Shown piece by piece: positions 15,984-23,814 of a stretch of 64,000 bases of DNA. Origin of the DNA: DATGMB01 sp035293845 (GTDB lineage: Bacteria > Acidobacteriota > Terriglobia > Bryobacterales > Bryobacteraceae); NCBI GenBank assembly GCA_035293845.1, contig DATGMB010000172.1, positions 62,001 through 126,000 of the forward strand, given 5' to 3'. Positions within the stretch are counted from its first letter, which is position 1; each line of letters begins with the position of its first letter. The translations under genes were made by a program, and so were the position numbers. The notes below the pieces were generated by a model. That model did not search any database, was not told the DNA's origin, and saw only the letters and a list, made by a program, of their open reading frames with translations.

Positions 15984-16283
15984 ATGGCGGAATCCAAAGG
16001 AAGACCGGGAAGCGCCGCGCAGCGGCCGACGGGCGGCGACAAGGCCGTCGTCACGCAGAAGAAGCAGTACTTCCGGCGCAAGAAGGTTTGCCGGTTCTGC
16101 GTCGAGAAGATCGATGACATCAACTACAAGGACGTGAAGCTGCTGCACGCGTTTGTGGCGGAGCGGGGCAAGATCATTCCGCGCCGCATTTCGGGCGTGT
16201 GCGCGCCGCACCAGCGGCGGCTGACGGACGCGATCAAGAAAGCCCGCAACATCGCACTGCTGCCGTTTGCGTCGCCCATGTAA
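15984..16283 (+). CDS. rpsR: 30S ribosomal protein S18
   Basis: 99 residues with a basic N-terminal extension and the conserved S18 core KKVCRFCVEKIDDINYKD and ISGVCAPHQRRLTDAIKKARNIALLPF. CRFC plus the later Cys are the residues of zinc-type (C+) S18. It has a strong GGAGG Shine-Dalgarno and lies three bases after rpsF. Confidence 0.97.
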   Translation: MAESKGRPGSAAQRPTGGDKAVVTQKKQYFRRKKVCRFCVEKIDDINYKDVKLLHAFVAERGKIIPRRISGVCAPHQRRLTDAIKKARNIALLPFASPM

Positions 16284-16301
16284 GGCGGGGAGGATCGAAA
16301 C

Positions 16302-16748
16302 ATGGAAGTCATACTGAGAGAAGATATCGAGAAATTGGGCAACCGCGGCCAGGTGGTCAAGGTGGCTCCGGGCTACGCCCGCAATTTCCTCCTCCCGAAG
16401 CGCCTCGCTGTCCCCGCGACGGACGCCAATAAGAAGATCGTCGAGCAGGAGCGCCAGGCGCATCTGCGCAAGGAAGCCAAGCTGAAGAGCGAAGCCGAGG
16501 ATCTGGCGAAGCTGCTCAACGGCGTGAGCGTGACGATCACGCAGAAGGCCGGCGAAAACGACCAGCTTTTCGGCTCGGTGACGGCCAAGGACGTGGCCGA
16601 TGCGCTGGCCGCGAAAAACTTCACCATCGACCGCCGCAGGGTGCAATTGGACGAGCCCATCAAGCAGTTGGGCGAATTCAAGGTGCCGGTGCGGCTGCAC
16701 AAAGAAGTGACGGCGGAAGTGACCGTCGTGGTGGCGAAGGAAGAGTAA
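16302..16748 (+). CDS. rplI: 50S ribosomal protein L9
   Basis: 148 residues, typical length. N-terminal domain MEVILREDIEKLGNRGQVVKVAPGYARNFLLPK, central long helix, and C-terminal domain from about residue 80. It binds 23S rRNA near the L1 stalk. A GGGAGG Shine-Dalgarno precedes the ATG. Last gene of the ribosomal run; a large hairpin repeat follows 6 bp after the stop. Confidence 0.97.
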   Translation: MEVILREDIEKLGNRGQVVKVAPGYARNFLLPKRLAVPATDANKKIVEQERQAHLRKEAKLKSEAEDLAKLLNGVSVTITQKAGENDQLFGSVTAKDVADALAAKNFTIDRRRVQLDEPIKQLGEFKVPVRLHKEVTAEVTVVVAKEE

Positions 16749-16754
16749 TCCGGT

Positions 16755-16777
16755 GGGGCCGGGCGATGCCCGGCCCC
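16755..16777. repeat. REP-like palindrome, copy C (10-bp stem)
   Basis: Perfect inverted repeat GGGGCCGGGC-GAT-GCCCGGCCCC right after rplI. It is the cleanest member of the intergenic palindrome family. It may stop or stabilise the rplI transcript as a hairpin, but no run of T follows, so I do not call it a Rho-independent terminator. Confidence 0.65.
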
Positions 16778-16787
16778 GCGTTCCTGC

Positions 16788-17132
16788 TTGACGCTCCCGA
16801 ACCCGGACCGCGCGATCGTCGACCTCGCGAAGCTTCGAGACTATTGCTTAAATCCGCTGCATCCGCAGGGCAAGCTCAAAGCCCGCGTGTTTGCGGCCGC
16901 GCTGGGACTGGGCCGCGAAGACGCCGGGTGGCTCCGGGCGCGGTTGCTGGAAGCCGCCCACGGCCAGGCTCAACTCGTTGCTGTCACGCGGTTCGGCAGT
17001 CTCTACATGATAGAATTTGAACTACGGACCCGCGCCGGAGCGGCAGTGATTCGCAGCGGCTGGATCGTGCGTTCCGGGGAGCTTTTTCCCCGGCTAACGA
17101 CGTGCTACGTGAAGAAAGACCGGAAACAATGA
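16788..17132 (+). CDS. DUF6883 domain protein
   Basis: 114 residues from a TTG start. The sequence LPNPDRAIVDLAKLRDYCLN through LKARVFAAALGL matches what I remember of DUF6883, a small domain found alone or at the C-terminus of polymorphic toxin-type proteins. It is coupled (ATGA) to a DUF4926 gene, a pairing I recall from other genomes. A toxin/immunity-like role is an inference from that pattern, and no catalytic residues can be named. The reading begins 11 nt after the large hairpin repeat, and no Shine-Dalgarno is visible. Confidence 0.75.
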   Translation: MTLPNPDRAIVDLAKLRDYCLNPLHPQGKLKARVFAAALGLGREDAGWLRARLLEAAHGQAQLVAVTRFGSLYMIEFELRTRAGAAVIRSGWIVRSGELFPRLTTCYVKKDRKQ

Positions 17133-17344
17133 ATTTGCCGCCACTACTCGCACCGGTCGCCCTGTTGGTCGATCTTCCCGAACATGGTCTGACGCGCGGC
17201 GAAACGGGGACGGTCATCGAGCACCTCCAGGCTGGTTCCGAAGAGGCGGTCCTCGTCGAATTCTCGGATGATGACGGCCAGGCCTATGCCGTCCTCGATC
17301 TTAAGCCGGACCAATTGGTGGTTCTACACCACCGCGCCGCGTAA
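17129..17344 (+). CDS. DUF4926 domain protein
   Basis: 71 residues. PVALLVDLPEHGLTRGETGTVIEHL followed by VLVEFSDDDGQAYAVLDLKPDQL is a small SH3-like beta-barrel pattern characteristic of DUF4926. Its ATG overlaps the stop of the DUF6883 gene, implying stoichiometric co-production. Probable partner or antidote of that protein, though this has not been established. typA follows 24 bp later. Confidence 0.75.
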   Translation: MNLPPLLAPVALLVDLPEHGLTRGETGTVIEHLQAGSEEAVLVEFSDDDGQAYAVLDLKPDQLVVLHHRAA

Positions 17345-17368
17345 GCGCGCATCATAAACCTTGATTTC

Positions 17369-19165
17369 ATGAAGTCTGCTAACCCCTCCATCCGCAATAT
17401 CGCCATCATCGCGCATGTCGATCATGGCAAGACCACGCTGGTCGACGCCATGCTCGGGCAGAGCGGCATCTGGCGCGAGAACGAAGAGCACGCCGAGCGC
17501 GTCATGGATTCGAACGAGCTCGAGCGCGAGCGCGGCATCACGATCCTGGCGAAGATCACGGGCATCCGGTACCAGGGCGTAAAGATCAACATTGTCGACA
17601 CGCCGGGCCACAGCGATTTCGGCGGCGAGGTCGAGCGGGCGCTGAAGATCGTCGATGGCGTGATGCTGCTGGTCGACGCGAGCGAAGGGCCGCTGCCGCA
17701 GACGCGGTACGTGCTCTCGAAGGCGCTCGAAGCCAAGCTGCCGCCGATCGTGGTGATCAACAAGATCGACCGGCCGGACGCGCGCGTGCAGGAAGTGCTG
17801 AACGAGGTGTACGACCTGTTCATCGATCTGGACGCGAGCGAGGACCAGCTCGATTTTCCGGTGCTGTACACGATTGCCAAGACGGGCATCGCGAAGACAT
17901 CGCTCGACGATCCTTCGACCAACCTGCGGCCGCTGTTCGATGCGATCGTAAAGCACATCCCGGCGCCGGTAGGCGATCCCGACGGCGTGTGCCAGATGCT
18001 GATCGCGAATCTCGATTACAGCGATTATCTGGGCCGGCTCGGCATCGGCCGCGTATTCAACGGCACGCTGCGCTACGGCGATACGGTGGCGATCGCCAAG
18101 CGCGACCGGTCGCTCCAAACGACGAAGATTACGAAGCTCTATTCGTTCGAGGGGCTGAAGCGCGTGGATGAGACCACGGGCTGCCCGGGCGCGATTCTGG
18201 CGATTGCGGGCGTCGAGGGGATCACGATCGGCGAGACCGTCACGAGCGCGGAGACGCCGCAGCCGCTGCCGCCGATTCACATCGACGAGCCGACGATCGC
18301 GATGGCGTTCACGATCAACACGAGCCCGTTTTCGGGGCGCGAAGGCCAGTGGGTCACGTCGCGCAATCTGCGGGACCGGCTGGAGAAGGAGCTGCTGACG
18401 AACGTTTCGATCCGCGTCGAGGAGATCGGGCACGATACGTTCAAGGTGATGGGCCGCGGCGAGCTGCAGCTCGCGATTCTGATCGAGATGATGCGGCGCG
18501 AAGGGTACGAGCTGATGGTCGGCAAGCCGGAGATCCTGACGCGGACGGTCGACGGGAAGGTGCAGGAGCCGGTGGAGCTGCTGGTAATCGATTGCCCGGA
18601 GGCGTTCCTGGGCGTGGTGATCGAAAAGCTGGGCGGGCGCAAGGGCAAGATGAGCAAGATGGTGAACCACGGCTCGGGCCGCGTGCGCCTGGAGTTTCAC
18701 GTGCCCTCGCGCGGGCTGATCGGGCTGCGCAGCGAAATTCTGACGGATACGCGCGGCACCGCGATCATGAACTCGCTGTTCCACGGGTACATCGACTGGC
18801 AGGGCGAGATCCCGACGCGGCCGACCGGGTCGCTGGTGGCCGACCGGCCGGGCAAGGCGACAGGATACGCGATTTTCAACCTGCAGGAGCGCGGCGAGAT
18901 CTTCATCACGCCCGGCACGGAAGTGTACGAGGGCATGATTATCGGGGAGAACGCGCGCGAAAAGGACCTGGACGTCAACATCGTGAAGGAGAAGAAGCTG
19001 ACGAACATGCGGGCTTCGACCGCGGATGAAGCGATCCGGCTGGTGCCGCCGCGCATCCTGAATCTGGAGCAGGCAATCGAGTTCATCCGCGACGATGAGT
19101 ATGTCGAAGTAACGCCGCAATCGATCCGCCTGCGGAAGAAGATCCTCAAAGCGAATCAGCGGTAG
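17369..19165 (+). CDS. typA: Translational GTPase TypA/BipA
   Basis: 598 residues, normal length. The P-loop AHVDHGKT (15-22) is followed by the switch regions RGITI and DTPGHSDF and the base-recognition motif NKIDRPDA. Domains resembling EF-G II, III and V follow, and the BipA-specific C-terminal domain ends RLRKKILKANQR. It is a ribosome-associated GTPase needed for 50S assembly and stress or cold adaptation. The stop TAG is embedded in a TAGAAT hexamer that may serve as the -10 of the next gene. Confidence 0.97.
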   Translation: MKSANPSIRNIAIIAHVDHGKTTLVDAMLGQSGIWRENEEHAERVMDSNELERERGITILAKITGIRYQGVKINIVDTPGHSDFGGEVERALKIVDGVMLLVDASEGPLPQTRYVLSKALEAKLPPIVVINKIDRPDARVQEVLNEVYDLFIDLDASEDQLDFPVLYTIAKTGIAKTSLDDPSTNLRPLFDAIVKHIPAPVGDPDGVCQMLIANLDYSDYLGRLGIGRVFNGTLRYGDTVAIAKRDRSLQTTKITKLYSFEGLKRVDETTGCPGAILAIAGVEGITIGETVTSAETPQPLPPIHIDEPTIAMAFTINTSPFSGREGQWVTSRNLRDRLEKELLTNVSIRVEEIGHDTFKVMGRGELQLAILIEMMRREGYELMVGKPEILTRTVDGKVQEPVELLVIDCPEAFLGVVIEKLGGRKGKMSKMVNHGSGRVRLEFHVPSRGLIGLRSEILTDTRGTAIMNSLFHGYIDWQGEIPTRPTGSLVADRPGKATGYAIFNLQERGEIFITPGTEVYEGMIIGENAREKDLDVNIVKEKKLTNMRASTADEAIRLVPPRILNLEQAIEFIRDDEYVEVTPQSIRLRKKILKANQR

Positions 19166-19178
19166 AATCAGGGGCGCG

Positions 19179-19670
19179 GTGCGCACCCTCGAATTCATCC
19201 CCGGCACGCGGAAGGCGCTGAAGCTGCTCGCGAGCGAACCGGAGGAGTTCGCGCGGCAGTACGGCGTGAAGCCGGCCGCGATCGCGCCCGAGCTGGCGCG
19301 GCAGAACCTCGAATTTTTGCGCATGTTCGACGTCGCGATCGGGACGGAGTGGTTCAGCTACTGGGCCATCGAGGCGGCGACGCAGGAGATGGTCGGGGTG
19401 TGCAGCTACAAGGGGCCGCCGGTGAACGGAGTGGTCGAAATTGCGTACGGCACCTTCGACGGCCACGAAGGGCGGGGTATCGCGACTGCGATGGCGCAGT
19501 TCCTGGTAGACCGCGCGCGCGAGGCGGAATCCGTGCGGATCGTGATCGCCCACACGCTGCCGGTGCGGAACGCCTCGTGCCGCGTGCTGGAGAAGATCGG
19601 GATGAGCCTTGCGGGCGAGGATGAGGAGGACGGGGAGACTGTCTGGCGCTGGGAGCTGCCGCTCCGGTAG
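19179..19670 (+). CDS. GNAT family N-acetyltransferase
   Basis: 163 residues, GTG start. The GNAT core is recognisable in the C-terminal half: VVEIAYGTFDGHEGRGIATAM is the acetyl-CoA pyrophosphate loop (the usual R/QxxGxG/A pattern as EGRGIA), followed by VRIVIAHTLPVRNASCRVLEKIGM, typical of RimJ/RimL-type members. Target unknown. A TAGAAT hexamer (19163-19168) lies 10 nt upstream. Confidence 0.85.
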   Translation: MRTLEFIPGTRKALKLLASEPEEFARQYGVKPAAIAPELARQNLEFLRMFDVAIGTEWFSYWAIEAATQEMVGVCSYKGPPVNGVVEIAYGTFDGHEGRGIATAMAQFLVDRAREAESVRIVIAHTLPVRNASCRVLEKIGMSLAGEDEEDGETVWRWELPLR

Positions 19671-19676
19671 TATGCT
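19671..19676 (+). promoter_or_regulatory. -10 element TATGCT, leaderless arrangement
   Basis: TATGCT lies 6 nt before the ATG at 19683 and no Shine-Dalgarno is present. Transcription would begin at or next to the A of the start codon. Same arrangement as at 37418. Confidence 0.45.
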
Positions 19677-19682
19677 AGCGGG

Positions 19683-20459
19683 ATGGCTGAAGCACCCGTC
19701 CGCGGCATGGCGCTCGCCGGGCCGCCCACTTTCTCGACGCACGAAGAGACGCGGCGATATCGCAAGGAGCGTTTGGCCGCGGCGTTCCGGCTGTTCGCGC
19801 GTTTCGGCTACGACGAAGGCGTGGCCGGGCACATCACGGTCCGCGATCCGGAGCGCCCGGACTGCTTTTGGGTCAATCCCTTTGGGATGTACTTCGGGCA
19901 CATTCGGGTTTCCGATCTCATACTCGTGAATCACGCGGGCGAAGTGATCGAGGGCGCGGCCCCCGTAAACGGCGCGGCGTTCGCGATCCATTCGCGGGTC
20001 CACGCGGCGCGGCCGGACGTAGTCGCGGCGGCGCATTCGCATTCCCTGCACGGCAAGGCGTGGTCATCGCTCGGGCGGCTGCTCGACCCGATCACGCAGG
20101 ATTCCTGCGCGTTTTACGAAGACCACGCGGTGTTCGACGACTACACCGGCGTGGTTTACGAGACCTCGGAGGGCGACCGGATCGCGCAGGCCCTCGGACC
20201 GCGGAAGGCGGTGATCCTGCGGAATCACGGGCTGCTGACGGTGGGGAAGAGCGTGGAGGAAGCGGTGTGGTGGTTCATCACGATGGACCGCAGTTGCCAC
20301 GCGCAGTTGCTGGCGGAGGCGGCGGGCAAGCCGGCGTGGATCAGCCACGAAGCGGCGCTCGTGGCGCGCGGCCAGATCGGCAGCGAACTCGCCGGGTGGT
20401 TCCAGTTCCAGCCGCTGTGGCAGTGGATCACGCGGGAGGAGCCGGATCTGTTCGAGTGA
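19683..20459 (+). CDS. Class II aldolase/adducin family protein
   Basis: 258 residues. The class II aldolase zinc ligands appear as HSHSLHG (His118, His120) and a later NHGLL His near residue 180. Glu and Tyr catalytic positions cannot be assigned by eye. The family includes fuculose-1-phosphate and ribulose-5-phosphate aldolases/epimerases and non-enzymatic adducin-like forms. Hallmarks of the group with short-chain organic acid substrates (LVNHAGEVIEGAAPVNGAAF) are present. Substrate unknown. Probably transcribed from its own leaderless promoter. Confidence 0.88.
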   Translation: MAEAPVRGMALAGPPTFSTHEETRRYRKERLAAAFRLFARFGYDEGVAGHITVRDPERPDCFWVNPFGMYFGHIRVSDLILVNHAGEVIEGAAPVNGAAFAIHSRVHAARPDVVAAAHSHSLHGKAWSSLGRLLDPITQDSCAFYEDHAVFDDYTGVVYETSEGDRIAQALGPRKAVILRNHGLLTVGKSVEEAVWWFITMDRSCHAQLLAEAAGKPAWISHEAALVARGQIGSELAGWFQFQPLWQWITREEPDLFE

Positions 20460-20462
20460 GCT

Positions 20463-21122
20463 TTAATGCGTTAGTTGGAACTGCACGGTTAGCGAGCAAC
20501 TGGGGCCACCGGGCCGGGAAGTGGTCAAAAGAAGACTGGTGACAGACTGCTGAGCCGCAGTTGGGTCATAAATAGCGCTGAAATCGCCTACTCGGAAGAA
20601 CGGTAGTATCGCGCTAGTTCCATTCCCCTGCGACATCGACACCACCCCATCCGCTGCTACTCCCGCCGCCTGGGCCACTTTTTGCGCCTGGGCCTGAGCG
20701 TCCGAAAAGAGTGTTGGCCATGGGCATGCGTTCGCCTGCTGTGCCTGCTGCGACGCCTGTGAGTTCAGATAATAATGGAGGTCGGAGCCGTCCGGCTGCG
20801 CCGCCAGTTTCTGCTGCGCCGCTATTAGCGCCGGCAGAGCTGTCCCCAGGTCCGAAAGAGTGATCGCTTTCGAGAATTGCCAGCTCAGTAGCGGGCCGAA
20901 GGTCTGAACGCCGGCGAGGTCGGCCGCCGTTAAGGTAACGCCCGGCACTGCCGCGAGCGCATCATCGAAGCTGCTCGTCATCGGCAGGTCCAGGCTGATG
21001 GTCAGGACGGCCTGATCCGGCTGCAGAGCGACCGAGCGCAAGGCCGTGATCGTGATCGTATTGTCATCCAACTGGGCAAAGCAGGCGCCGGCAAAGGCGA
21101 GGAATAGCGCTGCGATCCGCAT
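20463..21122 (-). CDS. Secreted SIMPL-domain (DUF541) protein, copy 1
   Basis: 219 residues with a signal peptide (RIAALFLAFAGACFA). The SIMPL pattern is visible: ITITALRSVALQPDQAVLTISLDL and the helix LFSDAQAQAQKVAQAAGV. Two cysteines (in ANACPW and GPSCSLTV) match positions in the neighbouring paralogue and may form a disulfide after export. SIMPL proteins are periplasmic or outer-membrane oligomers of unclear role. It is transcribed after the paralogue at 21126, with a 3-bp gap. Confidence 0.8.
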   Translation of the reverse strand: MRIAALFLAFAGACFAQLDDNTITITALRSVALQPDQAVLTISLDLPMTSSFDDALAAVPGVTLTAADLAGVQTFGPLLSWQFSKAITLSDLGTALPALIAAQQKLAAQPDGSDLHYYLNSQASQQAQQANACPWPTLFSDAQAQAQKVAQAAGVAADGVVSMSQGNGTSAILPFFRVGDFSAIYDPTAAQQSVTSLLLTTSRPGGPSCSLTVQFQLTH

Positions 21123-21125
21123 GGG

Positions 21126-21752
21126 TCAGATTCCTCCCGCCAGCGCGAACTTGACGGTCAGGGAGCAGGCCGGCTGCGATACGACCGACGTATAGCCGCT
21201 GCCGCCCACGCCGGTTGCGGAGGTCGAAGTCGCGCCGGAAACCGCGAGGACAGCGCCAACCGTCATGTTCGCGGCGGACGCCAGTTTCGACGCCTGCGCC
21301 CGCGCATCGCTCATGAGATCCGCCATCGCGCACGTCTGCGATTGCGCCGCTTTTTGCGAAACCTGCGTGCCGTAGACACCGAACGCGACGGACACTCCGT
21401 TGTTCTTTGCCGCCGCGGCTTGTTGAACGCTGGTGAGCGTGGCGAATGCAGTCTTCAGGCTGGGGAGATCCGCGACCAGCGTGAACGACCACTGCAATTG
21501 CGTGACGAACTGCCGGCCGGACTGGACCTGGATCGTCGAAACGCCGCTGAAATTGGCGGCGGTGACTCCCGAGCCCTGGAGCGCCGCGATCGCGTCATCC
21601 ATGGAACCGTTCAGGTTTGTGTTGACCGCCACCGATATGAGCGCCTGGTCGGGTGGGATATTGGTATTTCGTGAGGCTGTGACTGTTACCGAGTTTGGCG
21701 GCGTCTGGGCGAGAGCGAGAGCGGGAAGTAAGAGCATCGCGTAACGGAGCAT
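21126..21752 (-). CDS. Secreted SIMPL-domain (DUF541) protein, copy 2
   Basis: 208 residues from the ATG at 21752, which starts a signal peptide (LRYAMLLLPALALAQ). The domain shows VTVTASRNTNIPPDQALISVAV and DLMSDARAQASKLASAANM, clearly paralogous to the following gene. Conserved cysteines lie in SQTCAMAD and QPACSLTVKF. The two genes form a tight tandem, so the products may assemble together. No function can be assigned. Confidence 0.8.
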   Translation of the reverse strand: MLRYAMLLLPALALAQTPPNSVTVTASRNTNIPPDQALISVAVNTNLNGSMDDAIAALQGSGVTAANFSGVSTIQVQSGRQFVTQLQWSFTLVADLPSLKTAFATLTSVQQAAAAKNNGVSVAFGVYGTQVSQKAAQSQTCAMADLMSDARAQASKLASAANMTVGAVLAVSGATSTSATGVGGSGYTSVVSQPACSLTVKFALAGGI

Positions 21753-21772
21753 TCCTGGAGTATAACTCGCGG

Positions 21773-22924
21773 TTAGGTGCAATATTCGACCGCGGCTTCC
21801 GCCAGTATCTCCGCGAGTTGGAGAACCGAATCGACCTCGACCCATTCTTCGGCGGCGTGGGCGCCGGCGCCGGCGGGGCCGAAGACCACGGTCTCGATGC
21901 CGGCGGCCTGGAGCAGGGCCGCGTCCATCCACGGCGTGTCGCCGATGTGCTTCGGCGCGTTGCCGCGGACTTTCGCGGCGGCGCGGTCCACGGCGCGCAC
22001 GATCGCGGCGTCATCCGCCACTGCGAAGGGGTCGCGCGCGAAGAACGGACGTACGGTGGCGTGGAAATTCGGGTCGGCGGCAGCGACGCAGTCCACCACG
22101 GCCTGAATTTCCGCGACGGCTTGGGCTTCGGTCTCGCCGGGGATGGTGCGGCGCTCGATCTGGACCGTCGACTCCGCGGCGTACGTGCTCAGACCGGTCC
22201 CGCCGCTTAGCAGCGCGGCGTGGAGCGAGGGCGGCCCGACCAGTGGATGCGGCGGACGGGCGCGGAGGTCGCGCTCGAGGCGCGCGAGCTCGTGCAGGAA
22301 GGCGCCCATTTTCAGGTTGGCATCGATGCCTAATTCGAACTTACTGCCGTGCGCGGCGCGGCCGCTAACTTTCACCTCGATCCACAGGTAGCCTTTGTGC
22401 GCCAGGCAGGTCTCGAGCGCGGTCGGCTCGGTGACGATCGCGCCATCCACTTTCACCCGGCCGATCAGGCCGCGAGTGCCCAGGCTGCCGTATTCCTCGT
22501 CGGCGACCGCGGCGACTACGACGTCGCCGTGGAGGCGCGCGCCGGCATCGGCCAGGGCTTTGGCCGCGGCCATGCACGCGGCGAGGCTGCCCTTCATGTC
22601 ATACGAGCCGCGGCCGTAGAGGCGGCCGTTGCGGATCGCGCCGGAAAACGGCTCAGCCATGCCTTCGACGCCGACGGTGTCGCAGTGGGCGTTGAGCATC
22701 AGGGATCTGCCGCCGCCGGTTCCGGCGAGGCGGCCGACGACGCTCGTCCTGCCCGGTTCGGGTTCGTAGGTTTCGACCGTCAGGCCGCAGCCGCGCAGGG
22801 ATTCCGCGATGAACGCGGCGATCTCCCGCTCGCCCGGCGCGCCGGAGACGAGCGAAGGGTTGATCGAGCCGATTTGCACCAGCCGGGCCAGCGTTTCCAA
22901 TGTGTAGCGTTCGTCGATCCGCAT
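21773..22924 (-). CDS. M20 family metallopeptidase (ArgE/DapE type)
   Basis: 383 residues. Metal ligands are seen in LNAHCDTVGVEGM (His and Asp pattern HxD), RGSYDMKGSLAA (Asp) and VADEEYGSLGTRGL (the Glu-Glu pair of the catalytic site). A dimerisation insert lies around 185-290. The family removes acyl groups from amino acids or cleaves dipeptides using a di-zinc centre. I chose the second ATG (22924), because the first one at 22930 would lie only 2 nt from the -10 element shared with the divergent gene. Confidence 0.92.
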   Translation of the reverse strand: MRIDERYTLETLARLVQIGSINPSLVSGAPGEREIAAFIAESLRGCGLTVETYEPEPGRTSVVGRLAGTGGGRSLMLNAHCDTVGVEGMAEPFSGAIRNGRLYGRGSYDMKGSLAACMAAAKALADAGARLHGDVVVAAVADEEYGSLGTRGLIGRVKVDGAIVTEPTALETCLAHKGYLWIEVKVSGRAAHGSKFELGIDANLKMGAFLHELARLERDLRARPPHPLVGPPSLHAALLSGGTGLSTYAAESTVQIERRTIPGETEAQAVAEIQAVVDCVAAADPNFHATVRPFFARDPFAVADDAAIVRAVDRAAAKVRGNAPKHIGDTPWMDAALLQAAGIETVVFGPAGAGAHAAEEWVEVDSVLQLAEILAEAAVEYCT

Positions 22925-22932
22925 CGCCATCC

Positions 22933-22940
22933 ATTATGCT
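22933..22940. promoter_or_regulatory. Symmetric bidirectional -10 element
   Basis: The 8-mer ATTATGCT gives TATGCT on the plus strand (22935-22940, 10 nt before the ATG at 22951) and CATAAT on the minus strand (22938-22933, 8 nt before the ATG at 22924). Both genes would be transcribed from overlapping -10 elements with almost no leader. Confidence 0.5.
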
Positions 22941-22950
22941 GGTATTTCGA

Positions 22951-23802
22951 ATGCAAAACGGGCCGGCGCTGCGCTTCCTGGAGGTCCGCGGGCTGCGGCT
23001 CGCCGCGTGGGAATGGCCCGGCGAGGGACCGCCGCTCGTCTTCGCGCACGCCACCGGGTTCCACGGCCGCTGCTGGGATGCCGTGATCCGCAGGCTGGGG
23101 GGCCGCCGCGCGTTCGCGCTCGATCTGCGCGGGCACGGCCGAAGCACGAAGCCCGCGCCGCCTTACGCGTGGCCCGATTTCGGCCGCGACCTCGCCGGCG
23201 CCGCGGAGGCAATCGGGCTGCGCGGAGCAATCGGTATCGGGCACTCGATGGGCGGACATTCGATCGTGTTCGCCGCCGCGGAGCGCCCCGAGACGTTCCG
23301 CGCGCTGCTGCTGATCGACCCGACGATCTTCGCTCCGGATTACTATGGCCGCGCGCGGCGGCACGACGCATCGTTCATTCTCAAGAGGCGCAACCGGTGG
23401 CATTCCTGGGAAGAGATGTACGAGCGCTTTCGCGGGCGCGAGCCGTTTGCGTCCTGGAACCCGGAGGTGCTCCGGGATTATTGCGAGTACGGCGTCCTGC
23501 CGAAAGGCGACGAGTATGTGCTGGCGTGCCCGCCGGCGGTCGAAGCCTCGATCTACGCCGCGTCCAATGCGCGCGAGGCCGATCCTTACGCCCTTCTGCC
23601 CGGCATCGCGCAGGCCGTGACGATCCTGCGGGCGGGGCGGCCGTGGAATGTGGAGACTTTCGATCTCAGCTCCTCGCCGACGTGGGCCGGGCTTGCGGCG
23701 CGGTTTCCATGCGCGCGCGATATCGTCCTCGAAGGCCGCAACCATTACGTCCCGATGGAATCGCCGGAGCTGGTGGCGCGCGAAATCGCTGAGCTGCTGT
23801 GA
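22951..23802 (+). CDS. Alpha/beta hydrolase
   Basis: 283 residues. HATGFHGRCWDAVIRRL forms the oxyanion-hole region, IGHSMGGHS holds the nucleophile Ser99, and the C-terminal GRNHYVPME holds the catalytic His. The cap region (about 120-190) is helical, as in epoxide-hydrolase- or esterase-like members. The start at 22951 (MQNGPALRFLEVRG) fits relatives that begin near RFLEVRGLRLA. An ATG at 22936 would lie inside the -10 element. Substrate unknown. Confidence 0.87.
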   Translation: MQNGPALRFLEVRGLRLAAWEWPGEGPPLVFAHATGFHGRCWDAVIRRLGGRRAFALDLRGHGRSTKPAPPYAWPDFGRDLAGAAEAIGLRGAIGIGHSMGGHSIVFAAAERPETFRALLLIDPTIFAPDYYGRARRHDASFILKRRNRWHSWEEMYERFRGREPFASWNPEVLRDYCEYGVLPKGDEYVLACPPAVEASIYAASNAREADPYALLPGIAQAVTILRAGRPWNVETFDLSSSPTWAGLAARFPCARDIVLEGRNHYVPMESPELVAREIAELL

Positions 23803-23814
23803 GGCTAGGGGCGG

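Noticed and set aside
16755..16777. Rho-independent terminator after rplI
   Set aside because: The hairpin is excellent, but the following bases are GCGTTCCTG with no T-run, and the same palindrome occurs elsewhere in other contexts.
22936..22938. Earlier ATG as start of the alpha/beta hydrolase
   Set aside because: It lies inside the probable -10 element and adds five residues not seen in the family.
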